Positions 33,565 to 42,076 are shown, counted from the stretch's first letter. The stretch is 53,525 nt of DNA from DATLSM01 sp049585815 (GCA_049585815.1 JBAVAR010000023.1:1-53525); one strand, 5' to 3'. Made by a program: numbers and translations. Notes: generated by a model from the sequence alone, not told the origin.

Positions 33565-34326
33565 ATGAAGACGACGCCCCGCCAGATCGTGGCATTCGGC
33601 GGCGGCGGGTTCTCGATGGAGTCCGGCAACCCGCTGCTCGATGAATACGTGCTCGGCCTCACCGGGGCCGAGCGCCCGCGGGTCTGCTTTTTGCCCTCGG
33701 CCAGCGGCGACGCAGACCACTACATCGTCCGCTTCTACCGCGCCTTCGGCGCCGAGCGCTGTGAGTCAAGCCACATCTCCCTCTTCCGACGCGAGCAGGG
33801 CCCCGCCGACCTGCGCCGCCACCTTCTCTCCCAGGATCTGATCTACGTCGGGGGTGGCAGTGTGGTCAGCCTGCTGGGGGTCTGGCGTGCCCACGGAATC
33901 GACCGCATTCTGGCGGAGGCGTGGGAGGCGGGGGTCATTCTCTGCGGGCTCTCGGCGGGCTCATTGTGCTGGTTCGCCGAGGCGGTGACCGGATTTCACG
34001 GCGAGCCGCGCCGGGTCGCGGGCCTGGGGATGCTTCCCTTCAGCAACTGCGTCCACTATGAGCCGAACTCAAGTCGGCGCCTCGCCTACCACGGCTTCCT
34101 GCGCGACGGGATGCCCCCCGGGTATGCGGCCGGTGACGGCGCCGCCCTTCACTTCACCGGCACCGAGCTGAGCCGGGTCGTCGGCTCGCGGCCCACGGCC
34201 CAGGGCTACCGGCTCGATCTGGTGGAGGGCGGGGTGGTGGAGACGCCGATCCCAACCTCCTACCTCGGCGATTCCGCCGCCGTACCGCCGCCGCCGGAGG
34301 CCCTCTCGAGCGTGGTTGCGGCCTGA
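33565..34326 (+). CDS. S51-family peptidase E / cyanophycinase-like protein 1
   Basis: Serine hydrolase of the S51 family (peptidase E, which cleaves Asp-X dipeptides, and cyanophycinases). The nucleophile elbow is GLSAGS with Ser130, and the likely catalytic His is in NCVHYE (His164). Earlier motifs FLPSASGD and YVGGGSVVSLLG are typical of the fold. There is no signal peptide, so it is cytoplasmic. I use the ATG at 33565 (253 residues) rather than the TTG at 33559. Its TGA overlaps the ATG of a paralogue by one base (TGATG), so the two are made together. Substrate unknown; an intracellular dipeptide or a beta-aspartyl peptide is likely. Confidence 0.85.
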   Translation: MKTTPRQIVAFGGGGFSMESGNPLLDEYVLGLTGAERPRVCFLPSASGDADHYIVRFYRAFGAERCESSHISLFRREQGPADLRRHLLSQDLIYVGGGSVVSLLGVWRAHGIDRILAEAWEAGVILCGLSAGSLCWFAEAVTGFHGEPRRVAGLGMLPFSNCVHYEPNSSRRLAYHGFLRDGMPPGYAAGDGAALHFTGTELSRVVGSRPTAQGYRLDLVEGGVVETPIPTSYLGDSAAVPPPPEALSSVVAA

Positions 34327-35174
34327 TGGCGCTCGCGAACCCCGAGGTCCGAGAGCGCCAGCCCGAGGCCGGCGAGGCAACCCCGCTGCGACGCATCCTC
34401 GCCCTCGGCGGCCACGACTTCACCTCCCGCCCACCCGACCGCGCGGTCTGTGAGCTGATCCTGCGGCTGGGGAGCGAGCGCGCCGGCCGCCGGCCGCGGA
34501 TCTGCATCCTGCCGACGGCGAGCGGTGATACCTCCGAGCAGATCGGCCGTTTCTATGCGGCCTTCGGTGAGCGACCCTGCGAGCCATCGGACCTCTCCCT
34601 GTTTCGGCTCGGCCGCCGGCCAATGGCGCTGCGCGACCACCTCCTCTCGCAGGATCTCGTCTACGTCGGTGGCGGCAGCCTGGTCAACCTGCTCGCGGTC
34701 TGGGAGGCGCACGAGATCGGGTCGATCCTCAGCCTCGCCTGGCGCAAGGGGATCGTCCTCGCCGGGCAGAGCGCCGGGGCGATGTGCTGGTTTGAGACCG
34801 GGATCACCAAGTCCTCGGGCCGTCCGGAGGCGGCCGCCGGGCTCGGCCTACTGGGTGGCAGCCTCTGCGTCCACTACAACAACGAGCCGGAGCGCCGCGC
34901 CGCCTATCTCGACGCGGTTGCCGGTGGAATGCCCGGCGGTTACGGCCTCGATGACTACGCCGGGCTGCTCTGGGAGGGCGACGGAGCGCCCTCCGCGCTC
35001 ACCGCCCGTCGGGGCGCTCGCGCCTACCGGGTCCGCGCCCAGGCAGATGGGGTCTCCGAGTCAGCGCTGCCGGCTCGCTTCCTCCCGGCTCCGGCCCCCG
35101 CCGCCCTGCGCGAGGACATCGCCGAGTTTCGCCGGCTCAAAAGCCTGCGCAAGCGAGCCGGCTGGCTCGCTTGA
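34326..35174 (+). CDS. S51-family peptidase E / cyanophycinase-like protein 2
   Basis: Second S51 hydrolase, a diverged paralogue of the gene before it, 282 residues. Nucleophile elbow GQSAGAM with Ser149, candidate His183 in LCVHYNNEPE, plus ILPTASGD and YVGGGSLVNLLA. It has about 22 extra residues at the N-terminus and a basic C-terminal extension (FRRLKSLRKRAG). The first 20 residues look disordered, so a later start cannot be excluded, but the one-base overlap with the upstream stop supports the ATG at 34326. Tandem, co-translated S51 genes suggest a heteromer or two enzymes with related substrates. Confidence 0.84.
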   Translation: MALANPEVRERQPEAGEATPLRRILALGGHDFTSRPPDRAVCELILRLGSERAGRRPRICILPTASGDTSEQIGRFYAAFGERPCEPSDLSLFRLGRRPMALRDHLLSQDLVYVGGGSLVNLLAVWEAHEIGSILSLAWRKGIVLAGQSAGAMCWFETGITKSSGRPEAAAGLGLLGGSLCVHYNNEPERRAAYLDAVAGGMPGGYGLDDYAGLLWEGDGAPSALTARRGARAYRVRAQADGVSESALPARFLPAPAPAALREDIAEFRRLKSLRKRAGWLA

Positions 35175-35198
35175 GGCTGTCTCGGTGAGATCGAGGGG

Positions 35199-35726
35199 CT
35201 AGAGGGCGCCGCCGGCGGCGGCCGGGGCGGTGGGGTCGACGCCCTCTCCGCCACCCAGCTTCTCGCGGGCGAGGTACTCCTCGGCGAGCAGCGGGTTGTC
35301 CTTTGCCCGCTCGACGATCTTAAGCAGGGCGGACATGCTGGAGACCTCCTCCACCTGCTCCTTGATGAACCACTGCATGAACTGCTCCCCTTGGTAATCG
35401 CCCTCCTCGCGCGCCAGCCGCGCCAGGTTGGCGATCTGCTCGCTGACCCGCTTCTCCTGATCCAGGGCCAGGCGCACGGGGGCGACGGTGTCGGCGAAGT
35501 TGGCCTGCGGGGCTGCGACCCCGGGTACCTCGATCGGGTGGCCGGCATCGAGCATGTACTGGCTGATCATCATCGCGTGGTTGCGCTCCTCGATCGCCTG
35601 GCGGTAGAAGAAGGTGGCGAGCTGGGGAAGCGTCTCGGAGTCGTAGTGGACGGCGATCGCGATGTATTGCTGCTGGGCAGCGAACTCGTGGGCGACCTGC
35701 TCGTTGAGGGTCTTGGCGAAGCTCAT
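35199..35726 (-). CDS. Non-haem ferritin
   Basis: Iron-storage ferritin of the bacterial Ftn type, assembling into a 24-mer that oxidises Fe(II) and stores it as a mineral core. With the ATG at 35726 the protein has 175 residues, the usual length. The ferroxidase residues Glu14, Glu47, His50, Glu91 and Gln124 follow the spacing of E. coli FtnA (17/50/53/94/127) with a constant offset of three. The C-terminus is Gly/Ala/Pro-rich. The frame is open further upstream, but that part overlaps the IS110 region and is not protein-like. A TAGGGT box at 35742-35737 (minus strand) would give a transcript with almost no leader. The gene is convergent with the S51 pair. Confidence 0.92.
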   Translation of the reverse strand: MSFAKTLNEQVAHEFAAQQQYIAIAVHYDSETLPQLATFFYRQAIEERNHAMMISQYMLDAGHPIEVPGVAAPQANFADTVAPVRLALDQEKRVSEQIANLARLAREEGDYQGEQFMQWFIKEQVEEVSSMSALLKIVERAKDNPLLAEEYLAREKLGGGEGVDPTAPAAAGGAL

Positions 35727-35843
35727 TCGCGCCCCAACCCTACTGGCATGAAACTGCCCCGTGAAGGTTCGTCCGCTCCCGGCCCTAGCTTCGGCTGACC
35801 GGGACGGGGGCCTTCTCGGAGCAGATCGAAGGGCAGGCCGAGC

Positions 35844-35962
35844 TATGGGGTATGGGCCGTGAGCCCGAAACCCTATGTGGCCGCCACTGCGACCAGCCCG
35901 GTTGCGCCGCGAGCGCGAATCCGTAGTTGTCGTTTGCCCCGACCTGCTCTGCGACAAACAAC
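35844..35962 (+). ncRNA. Candidate IS110 bridge RNA region
   Basis: The stretch upstream of the transposase can fold into at least two stem-loops: GGGT/ACCC (35848-35851 with 35870-35873) enclosing GGGC/GCCC (35854-35857 with 35863-35866), and GTTG plus TTTG (35926-35929, 35933-35936) pairing with CAAA and CAAC (35955-35962) around an 18-base loop. Elements of the IS110 group are known to encode a bridge (seeker) RNA in the segment before the transposase that selects target and donor DNA through its loops. Boundaries and pairing to DNA are not established here. Confidence 0.4.
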
Positions 35963-35979
35963 CGAACAAGGAGAAGCCA

Positions 35980-37214
35980 ATGCGCTCGATCGGACTCGAT
36001 GTCCATCAGAGCTTTTGCCAGGTGGCGATCCACACCGACGGGGAACACGCTCAGTCGGCCGGATCGCCACCGACCGCGCCGAGCTTGAGCTCTTCGCCCA
36101 GAGCCTTGACCCCACAGATCAGGTGGTGCTCGAGGCAACCGGTCCGGCTTTCGAGATCGCCCGGATCCTCAAACGCCACGTTGCCCGCGTGGTGGTCGTC
36201 AACGCCGCAGAGGTGCGCGCGATCTCACACGCCAGGGTGAAGTCAGACCAATTCGATGCCCGCACGCTTGCCCGCCTGCTGGATGCGGGGATGCTGACGT
36301 CGGTCTGGGTGCCGTCGGCGGAGATCAGCGCCCTGCGGCGGCGGGTGGCGCGCAGAGGAGCGCTCGTGCGCCAGCGGGTACGCGCCAAGAATGAGATCCA
36401 CGCTGCGCTCGCCCGCTGTCTGTTGGGCCGCCCACCGGTCTCAGACCTCTTCGGTTCCTCCGGACGAAGCTGGCTTGCCACCCGTGAGCTGCCCGCCGAG
36501 GAGACCGAGACCGTAAGCGGCTGCCTGCGCCAGATCGAGTTCTGCGACGCCGAGGTCGAGGCGATCGACGTCAAGCTCTGCGAGTGGGCGAGCGGCTCCG
36601 CGGAGGCCAAGCGGTTGATGACGATTCCTGGAATCGGGGTAGGTGCCGCCGTCGCCCTGATGGCGGCGATCGGCGAGGTCTCGCGCTTTGAGAGCGCCCG
36701 CGAGCTGGTCGGCTACCTGGGCCTGGACCCGACGGTCCGCCAGTCGGGAGACGCGCCCGCCCGCCACGGGAGGATCTCCAAGCGGGGCAATGCGCAGGCT
36801 CGCTCGGTGCTGGTCGAGGCGGCCTGGACGGCGATCCGCTCTCCGGGCCCGCTGCGTGCCTTCGGCGAGCGCATCCGCACTCGCCGCGGAGCTCAGGTGG
36901 CTGCCGTCGCGGTTGCCCGCAAGATCGCCGTGATCGCCTGGCAGCTACTCACCAAGGGCGAGGACTATGCCTTCGGGCGTCCCTCGCTGACCCGGGCGAA
37001 GATACGGGCGGCCGAGCGCAAGGCAGGGGCACCGCGGCTCCCAACTCGCCACCCTGGGCAGCGGATCAGCACCACTGCCGCCGAGCGAAAGGCCGAGCGC
37101 GAACTCGCCGAGCGTGGTGAGAAGGCATACCGCCGCCTCACCGCTGATTGGGCCTCGAGCAGGCCAGCGAGGGAAGGATCGGGCGCCGGCGCGACACTGG
37201 GGCGCGCATCTTGA
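35980..37214 (+). pseudogene. IS110-family transposase, frameshifted near the N-terminus
   Basis: DEDD transposase/recombinase of IS110, about 411 residues if restored. The ATG at 35980 with AAGGAGAAG upstream starts MRSIGLDVHQSF, holding the first catalytic Asp of the RuvC-like domain. The rest is in another frame from about 36050: RIATDRAELELF, VLEATGPA (Glu), VKSDQFDARTLARLL (Asp residues), then the C-terminal domain with IPGIGVGAAVAL and VRQSGDAPARHG, where the conserved Ser is expected. One base seems to be missing at about 36045-36058. The frame is otherwise clean, so the break is recent, an error, or less likely a programmed shift. The C-terminal tail is basic and helical. Confidence 0.85.
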
Positions 37215-37339
37215 GGCCGTCTACGCGGCAAGCAGCGCGGCGGGTCCAAGCCCCGAGACCCGCGCTTTAGCACGTCGTCTACCGACGCCCGACCAAACTC
37301 TTGCAAATGGAGGTGCAGACGGCAAAGTCGATTTGACTT

Positions 37340-38416
37340 TCATCCGTACCCCTCCCAGCGAAAGCCGGTGGCGGCTGGACGCGGTGCCAGTGGGCTGTCC
37401 GGCAGCCCCGGCCGGGTCGCCTGCTCGGGGTCGTTGTAGGCGGAGGGGGCGACGTCGTTGGGGGTGTCGGGATGAAAGATCGATGCCAGGTACTGGATCT
37501 GGCCGCGCCCCGGGCCGAGCTCTGTCTGGCCGCCGCCGTAGGCGCCGATGCCGCGCTCCGAACAGTAGTCATAGGCGGCGAAGAGGTTGGCGATCGGGCC
37601 AAATCGCGAGGGCTTGATATTGACCATTCGCGGTACCCAGGGCATCGCCTCGATGTCGGCGACCGAGTGGATCGGCGCATCCCAGGTGATCCGCCCGGCG
37701 ACCGGGTCAAGCAGCGGTTTGGTCTCCTCGTTTACGTCGGGGTCCTCCAGCCAGGCGTCGGGGAAGGCCCTGATCAGTTTCGCGTAGAGCTCGGGGTCGG
37801 TCTCGACATCAACCGGCGTGCCTTTGTAGAAGCCCTTGAGGTCCAGCGAGTCGACCGCCCCGGTCCGCGCCAGCGCCGCGATCAGCTCCTCGTCCCAGTC
37901 GTTTACCGGGTCGAGCTTGAAGCGCAGGTTGGGATGAACGGCGAGGCGGGCGAGCAGGGGATCGATCGAGGAGCGTCCCTCGCCGAACCCGCCGAGACGC
38001 ATCGAGGAGACAAAATTGACCGGGCGCGCCTCGCGCCCGAGGAGGGCGGTGAGGCTGGTGTCGGCCTGGCGCAGGGCCAGGTCAAGGGCTGCGGACTCAA
38101 AGGCCCAGCGCCGGTACTCGCGCGAGACATCTCGCTCGGGGGCCGCGGCGGGGAAGAGGTCGGTCTCACCGAGCAGGCCGGAGAACTCGGCGAAACTGCG
38201 GGCACCGCTGAGGCCGGGCGGCGGACCGGCGCCCTGCTGGGCGAGATGGTCGACCGGGTCATAGGTGACGTCCTCACCGACCCCCTCCTCGCCGCCGCCG
38301 CGCAGCTTGACTACCGTCGTCAGGCGTTCGAACTCACCGATCGTGAACTCGAGCCCCTCAAACTCACAGGACTCGATCTCCAGCGGCAGCTCGGCGATCC
38401 GGTCATAGGTGGCGAT
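37340..38416 (-). CDS. Enolase-superfamily protein without a normal start codon
   Basis: Enolase-like (muconate lactonizing/epimerase-type) barrel protein, about 359 residues. The barrel part shows FKLDPVNDW, SLDLKGFYKG, WLEDPDV and VNIKPSR, matching Lys and acidic positions used for Mg2+ and proton abstraction in this superfamily; the reaction is unknown. The N-terminal capping part (TYDRIAELPLEIE, WAFESAALDLAL) is clearly coding, yet no ATG, GTG or TTG occurs in frame between the TAG at 38428-38426 and the ATG at 38002. I place the start at ATC 38416. A GTG at 38421 would be in frame if one base were restored (reading GTG GCC ATC). So either a rare start codon, a one-base loss or a sequencing error. 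Stop at 37342-37340 is intact beside the IS110 element. Confidence 0.65.
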   Translation of the reverse strand: MATYDRIAELPLEIESCEFEGLEFTIGEFERLTTVVKLRGGGEEGVGEDVTYDPVDHLAQQGAGPPPGLSGARSFAEFSGLLGETDLFPAAAPERDVSREYRRWAFESAALDLALRQADTSLTALLGREARPVNFVSSMRLGGFGEGRSSIDPLLARLAVHPNLRFKLDPVNDWDEELIAALARTGAVDSLDLKGFYKGTPVDVETDPELYAKLIRAFPDAWLEDPDVNEETKPLLDPVAGRITWDAPIHSVADIEAMPWVPRMVNIKPSRFGPIANLFAAYDYCSERGIGAYGGGQTELGPGRGQIQYLASIFHPDTPNDVAPSAYNDPEQATRPGLPDSPLAPRPAATGFRWEGYG

Positions 38417-38533
38417 GGCACGAGTCTAGGGGAGGGCGGATAAGCGGCATCCGCCTCGACCTCAGGCGCAATCTGGTCGATCGCCCAAACCACTCGGGTT
38501 GGGGACGCCGACCCCCCATGGCAGACTCGCTCT

Positions 38534-39931
38534 GTGCAGCACACCGCCCACGGATATTGGTTGCAGGAGGCCGGAGGCTCTGAGTACTCCTCGCCTCTAT
38601 ATGGGGAGAAGAGTGCCGATGTGGTCGTCCTCGGTGGAGGGTTCACCGGGATGTGGGCCGCCTGGTTTGTGAAGCTTCTGGAGCCGGGGGCTCGGGTGGT
38701 GCTCTTGGAGGCCGACGGCTGCGGGCGGGGGCCGAGCGGGCGCAACGGCGGCTTTTGCAACCAGATGTGGTTCTCGCTGCCCAACATGCGAGAGCGCTGG
38801 GGAGATCGGGCGGCCCTGGCCGTCGCCCGCGCCGCCGAGGCCGCGGTCGTTGAGATCGGTGAGTTCTGCGCCAGCGAGGGGGTCGACGCCTGGTATCGGC
38901 GCGGCGGTTACCTGCAGGTCTCCACCGCAGCGGCTCAGGACCACGTATGGGCTGAGAGCGTGGTGGCCTGCCGCGAGCTCGGCGCCGAGGATTCGGTCCA
39001 CCGGCTCTCACCGGCCGAGGTTGCCGCCCACTGTTTCTCACCGGCCTTCCGCGCCGGAGTCCTCTACCCCGGAGCGGCGACGGTGCAGCCCGCCCGCCTG
39101 GCGCTTGGTCTGCGCGAGCGGCTGCAGGCGGTTGGGGTTGAGGTTTGCGAGCGCTCCCCAGTGCACCGTCTGCGCGATGGCCCGGCGGGTGTTGAGGCCC
39201 ACACCGAGGGGGGCAGCGTCCGCGCCGGTTCCGCGGTGGTGGCGGTGGGGGCGGCGGCGAAGGCCCCGGGGGGCCCGCTTCGCAACCGGCTCACCGTCGC
39301 CTCTTCCCACATCGTCCTCACCGAGCCCGTGCCGGATCTGCTCGAGGAGGTCGGCTGGACCGGCGGGGAGTGCATCACCGACAGCCGCGCCCTGATCGAT
39401 TACTTCCGCACCACCCCCGACGGGCGGATTGCGTTCGGCTGGGGCGGGGGGAGGATCGCAATGGGCGCCCGACTGGGTGGCCGAACCGAGCTTGACCCCG
39501 ATGTGGTTTCCATCACCGCCGCCCATCTGCGCGAGTACTTCCCCGGGCTCAGGGAGCGGCGCCTGACCCACGCCTGGGGAGGGCCGATCGACGCCTCACC
39601 CACCCACCTGCCGACGGTGGTGCCGCTGCGCGGGGGACGCGCCTTCGTTGCGGCCGGCTACACCGGCAACGGCGTCGGTCCCTCTCACATGGTCGGCAGG
39701 ACGCTGGCCTCGCTGGCGCTTGACCGGCGCGATCAGCCCTCCCGTCTTGCCTTCGTCGACCCGTCCCCACCGCGCGTTCCCCCCGAGCCCTTCCACTGGA
39801 TCGGCGGCGAGGCGATCAGGGTTGGCATGGTTTGCAAGGAGGAGGCGGAGATGGCTGGCCGCAGGCCGGATCCAATCAGCGCGCTGCTTTCCCGGGTTCC
39901 CGAGTTGATCGGCTTCCACATCGGAAGGTAG
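38534..39931 (+). CDS. FAD-dependent amine oxidase-like oxidoreductase (PuuB/DAO type)
   Basis: Flavoprotein of the D-amino-acid-oxidase/glycine-oxidase fold, closest by motif to gamma-glutamylputrescine oxidases. The FAD-binding motif is VVLGGGFTGMWAAW (31-44), with the ribose-binding Glu59 (LLEAD), followed by GPSGRNGGF, a hallmark of the PuuB type. The C-terminal flavin motif is GYTGNGVGPSHMVG. 465 residues is usual for this group. Starts at GTG 38534; no clear ribosome binding site. It faces the permease/UspA pair tail to tail. With the nearby aminotransferase and aldehyde dehydrogenase it suggests amine or polyamine use, but no gamma-glutamylputrescine synthetase gene is in the window, so the substrate is open. 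Confidence 0.85.
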   Translation: MQHTAHGYWLQEAGGSEYSSPLYGEKSADVVVLGGGFTGMWAAWFVKLLEPGARVVLLEADGCGRGPSGRNGGFCNQMWFSLPNMRERWGDRAALAVARAAEAAVVEIGEFCASEGVDAWYRRGGYLQVSTAAAQDHVWAESVVACRELGAEDSVHRLSPAEVAAHCFSPAFRAGVLYPGAATVQPARLALGLRERLQAVGVEVCERSPVHRLRDGPAGVEAHTEGGSVRAGSAVVAVGAAAKAPGGPLRNRLTVASSHIVLTEPVPDLLEEVGWTGGECITDSRALIDYFRTTPDGRIAFGWGGGRIAMGARLGGRTELDPDVVSITAAHLREYFPGLRERRLTHAWGGPIDASPTHLPTVVPLRGGRAFVAAGYTGNGVGPSHMVGRTLASLALDRRDQPSRLAFVDPSPPRVPPEPFHWIGGEAIRVGMVCKEEAEMAGRRPDPISALLSRVPELIGFHIGR

Positions 39932-39949
39932 AGGTCTGCCGCGGTTCTG

Positions 39950-40369
39950 CTAACGCTTGGCCGGGACCACGAGCACCGGTCGATCGGCGAGGTGCAGCAG
40001 CTTGTTCGGGGTGGAGCCAAGGATCACACCTTTCAGGGGCGGATCGCCGTAGCTGCCGACGACGATCATTCTCGCACCGCGCTCATCGGCGGTCTCGATC
40101 ACCGCGTGGTAGCCCTTGCGTGGCATCAGCACCACCTCGTGCTCGATGCCAGCCCGCTCGGCGCGCTCCGCCGCCTCGGCGGTGATCTTCTCCCCCAGTT
40201 CCTCGACCGCCTCCCGGTGGGAGGGGATCTCTCCACCGCCGTAGCCGCCCGGGGCATAGCCGAAGACGACCACGATCTTGTCACCCAGCGCCTTGGCCAG
40301 TGAGCACGCCTCATCAAGCGCCGCCCTCCCGCAGTCGGACCCGTCATAGCCAACGATGATTTCGCTCAT
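39950..40369 (-). CDS. Universal stress protein (UspA family)
   Basis: Single-domain UspA protein, 139 residues, cytoplasmic. The ATP-binding signature G-2x-G-9x-G-S is exact: GSYG, nine residues, then GS in VILGSTPNKLL. The N-terminus MSEIIVGYDGSDCG carries the usual Asp that contacts the nucleotide. It lies 23 bp downstream of the amino-acid permease on the same strand, so it is probably co-transcribed and may modulate the transporter, a pairing seen elsewhere between UspA domains and permeases. Confidence 0.92.
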   Translation of the reverse strand: MSEIIVGYDGSDCGRAALDEACSLAKALGDKIVVVFGYAPGGYGGGEIPSHREAVEELGEKITAEAAERAERAGIEHEVVLMPRKGYHAVIETADERGARMIVVGSYGDPPLKGVILGSTPNKLLHLADRPVLVVPAKR

Positions 40370-40392
40370 CAGTCCGCTCCTTCCCCGCTCGC

Positions 40393-41943
40393 TCAGTCCG
40401 CCATCACCGAGGCTTCTCCGACCACGGTGCCCTCGAGGATCCCCGGGTCTGCCACCTCCGGCTTGCGCTTGAAGAACCTCGGGTAGGCGATGTTCGCCCA
40501 GATCATGAACAACGCTCCGACAACGATCAGCCCAACGCCGATCGCCACGGGGACGCCGACCCCGAGGAACGCGACTCCGGTTTCGGTTTCGGCCGGGTTG
40601 GAGTAGGTGATCAGCGCCTTGACGAAGATATAGGTGAGCATCGCGCCGCCCAGGAACGGCGCCAGGCCGACCATGATGAAGTTACGGGCGCTCTTGAAGA
40701 TCTCCTTGCGGTAGTAGACGGTGCAGGCAAAGCCGGTCAGCCCGTAATAGAAGGCGATCTGGAAGCCGAGGCCGGTGATCGCGTCGCCCAGCACGCTGGT
40801 GCTGACATTGATGATGAAGAGGGTCCAGATCAGGGAGATCGCGCCCATCGCCAGGGTCGAGATGTCCGGGGTCAGGTAGCGGGGGTGGATGTGGCCAAAG
40901 GCCTTGGGGATTGAGCCGAAACGCGCCATCGAGAGCGTCGTTCGCGCCGTCGGCAGGATCGTCGTCTGGGTGGAGGCTGAGGCCGAGGTCAGCACGGTGA
41001 TGATCAGCAGCTTGTCGAGCGGTGAGCCGAATACCTTGCCGCCCAGCGCGCCGAGGATGTCTTCGGAGTTATTGGAGAGAAAGTGAGGGCCGTGAAACGC
41101 CTGCGCCGCCGTGGCCACGACGACGTAGATCAACACCAATAAGACCGTGCTCATCACCGCCGCCTTGCCGGGGCCGTTGGCGGCATCGCGGGACTCCTCG
41201 TTGACGACCACGCCGCTGTCCCAGCCCCAGTAGATGAAGACACCGAGCAGGACCCCGTCGACCAGGGCGGTCGTGCCTCCGGGAAGCCCGAAGGGGGAGA
41301 ACCAGCTGAGGCTGACATGGACCGAGCCGGGGGCGCCCGTGATGTAGACCTTCCAAAGCGCAACCACCGCAAAGAGCGTCAGGGTGAAGATCTCGATCGC
41401 CAGCAGGACGAACTGCGTGCGGGCCGAGATCTCGATTCCGATGTAACAGATCCAGGTCATCAGGATGATCCAGATCGCGGCGATGATGCTCACATCGAGG
41501 AGGTTTTCCGATGCCGCGGTAAGGCCAAAGAGCGTGAAGGTGTAGACGCCGGCGATGTAGGCCAGCGTTGCCATCACCACGACATCGGCGGCGACGATGA
41601 CCCAGCCCGTGAGCCAGCCGAGATGTGGCCCCAGCGCCCGGGTGACCCAGGTGAAGCTCGTGCCGCAGTCGGGGTCCGCCTTATTCATGTAGTTGTAGGC
41701 GGCGGCGATCAGGAGCATCGGGATGAAGGAGACGATCATCACCGCCGGAGCGTGCAACCCCATCCCCGCCACCGCGGTGACGAAGCCCAGCGTCGCGGCA
41801 ATGCTGTAGGCGGGTGCGGTCGAGGCGATCCCAATGACCAGGTTTGAGATATAGCCGAGCGCGCCGCTTTTCAGGCCCTTACCACCCACCTCCGTCCCCC
41901 CCGAACCGGGGAGGTTTCCGGCGGCAGCCGAAGCGCTCTCCAT
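40393..41943 (-). CDS. APC-superfamily amino acid/amine permease
   Basis: Integral membrane secondary transporter, 516 residues with about twelve hydrophobic segments starting at LGYISNLVIGIASTAPAYS, the conserved first-helix region of APC transporters (usual motif G.I.G.G-like). The sequence NYMNKADPDCGTSFTWV (about 93-109) is typical of the amino-acid/polyamine branch. Start ATG 41943 has AAGGAGGG six bases upstream. It is divergent from the aminotransferase operon across 220 bp that contain a near-palindrome, and is followed by uspA. Probable substrate: the amine or omega-amino acid degraded by the enzymes next door; this is inference from position. Confidence 0.88.
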   Translation of the reverse strand: MESASAAAGNLPGSGGTEVGGKGLKSGALGYISNLVIGIASTAPAYSIAATLGFVTAVAGMGLHAPAVMIVSFIPMLLIAAAYNYMNKADPDCGTSFTWVTRALGPHLGWLTGWVIVAADVVVMATLAYIAGVYTFTLFGLTAASENLLDVSIIAAIWIILMTWICYIGIEISARTQFVLLAIEIFTLTLFAVVALWKVYITGAPGSVHVSLSWFSPFGLPGGTTALVDGVLLGVFIYWGWDSGVVVNEESRDAANGPGKAAVMSTVLLVLIYVVVATAAQAFHGPHFLSNNSEDILGALGGKVFGSPLDKLLIITVLTSASASTQTTILPTARTTLSMARFGSIPKAFGHIHPRYLTPDISTLAMGAISLIWTLFIINVSTSVLGDAITGLGFQIAFYYGLTGFACTVYYRKEIFKSARNFIMVGLAPFLGGAMLTYIFVKALITYSNPAETETGVAFLGVGVPVAIGVGLIVVGALFMIWANIAYPRFFKRKPEVADPGILEGTVVGEASVMAD

Positions 41944-42054
41944 GCGACCCTCCTTGTCGACCCACTCCGCCGGCGAAGCGGCGGCTGGGGCGACGTTACG
42001 CCCGCGGGGAGGTCAACGCAAGTTGCAAAAGTCCCAAAAGTCTACGCCGTCCTT

Positions 42055-42076
42055 GTACTCCTTGTACAAAGAGTAC
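42055..42076. promoter_or_regulatory. 22-bp near-palindrome in the divergent promoter region
   Basis: GTACTC-C-TTGTACAA-A-GAGTAC: the halves match except for one base pair of positions (20 of 22 positions symmetric). It sits 112 bp before the permease start and 88 bp before the aminotransferase start. Likely operator for a dimeric regulator; the PucR-type protein encoded in the same operon is the obvious candidate, although the site does not look like the Bacillus PucR box. Confidence 0.6.

Larger units (their letters stand above)
35727..37339 (+). mobile_element. IS110-family insertion sequence (ends not resolved)
   Basis: The transposase gene at 35980-37214 and its structured upstream region identify an IS110-group element. 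IS110 elements lack terminal inverted repeats, so exact ends cannot be read from one copy; the limits given are the neighbouring genes (ferritin and enolase-superfamily gene), both of which are intact on the side facing the element. No second copy is seen in the window. Confidence 0.75.

Noticed and set aside
37472..38443. 323-residue plus-strand ORF
   Set aside because: Antisense to the enolase-superfamily gene, whose conserved motifs are on the minus strand.
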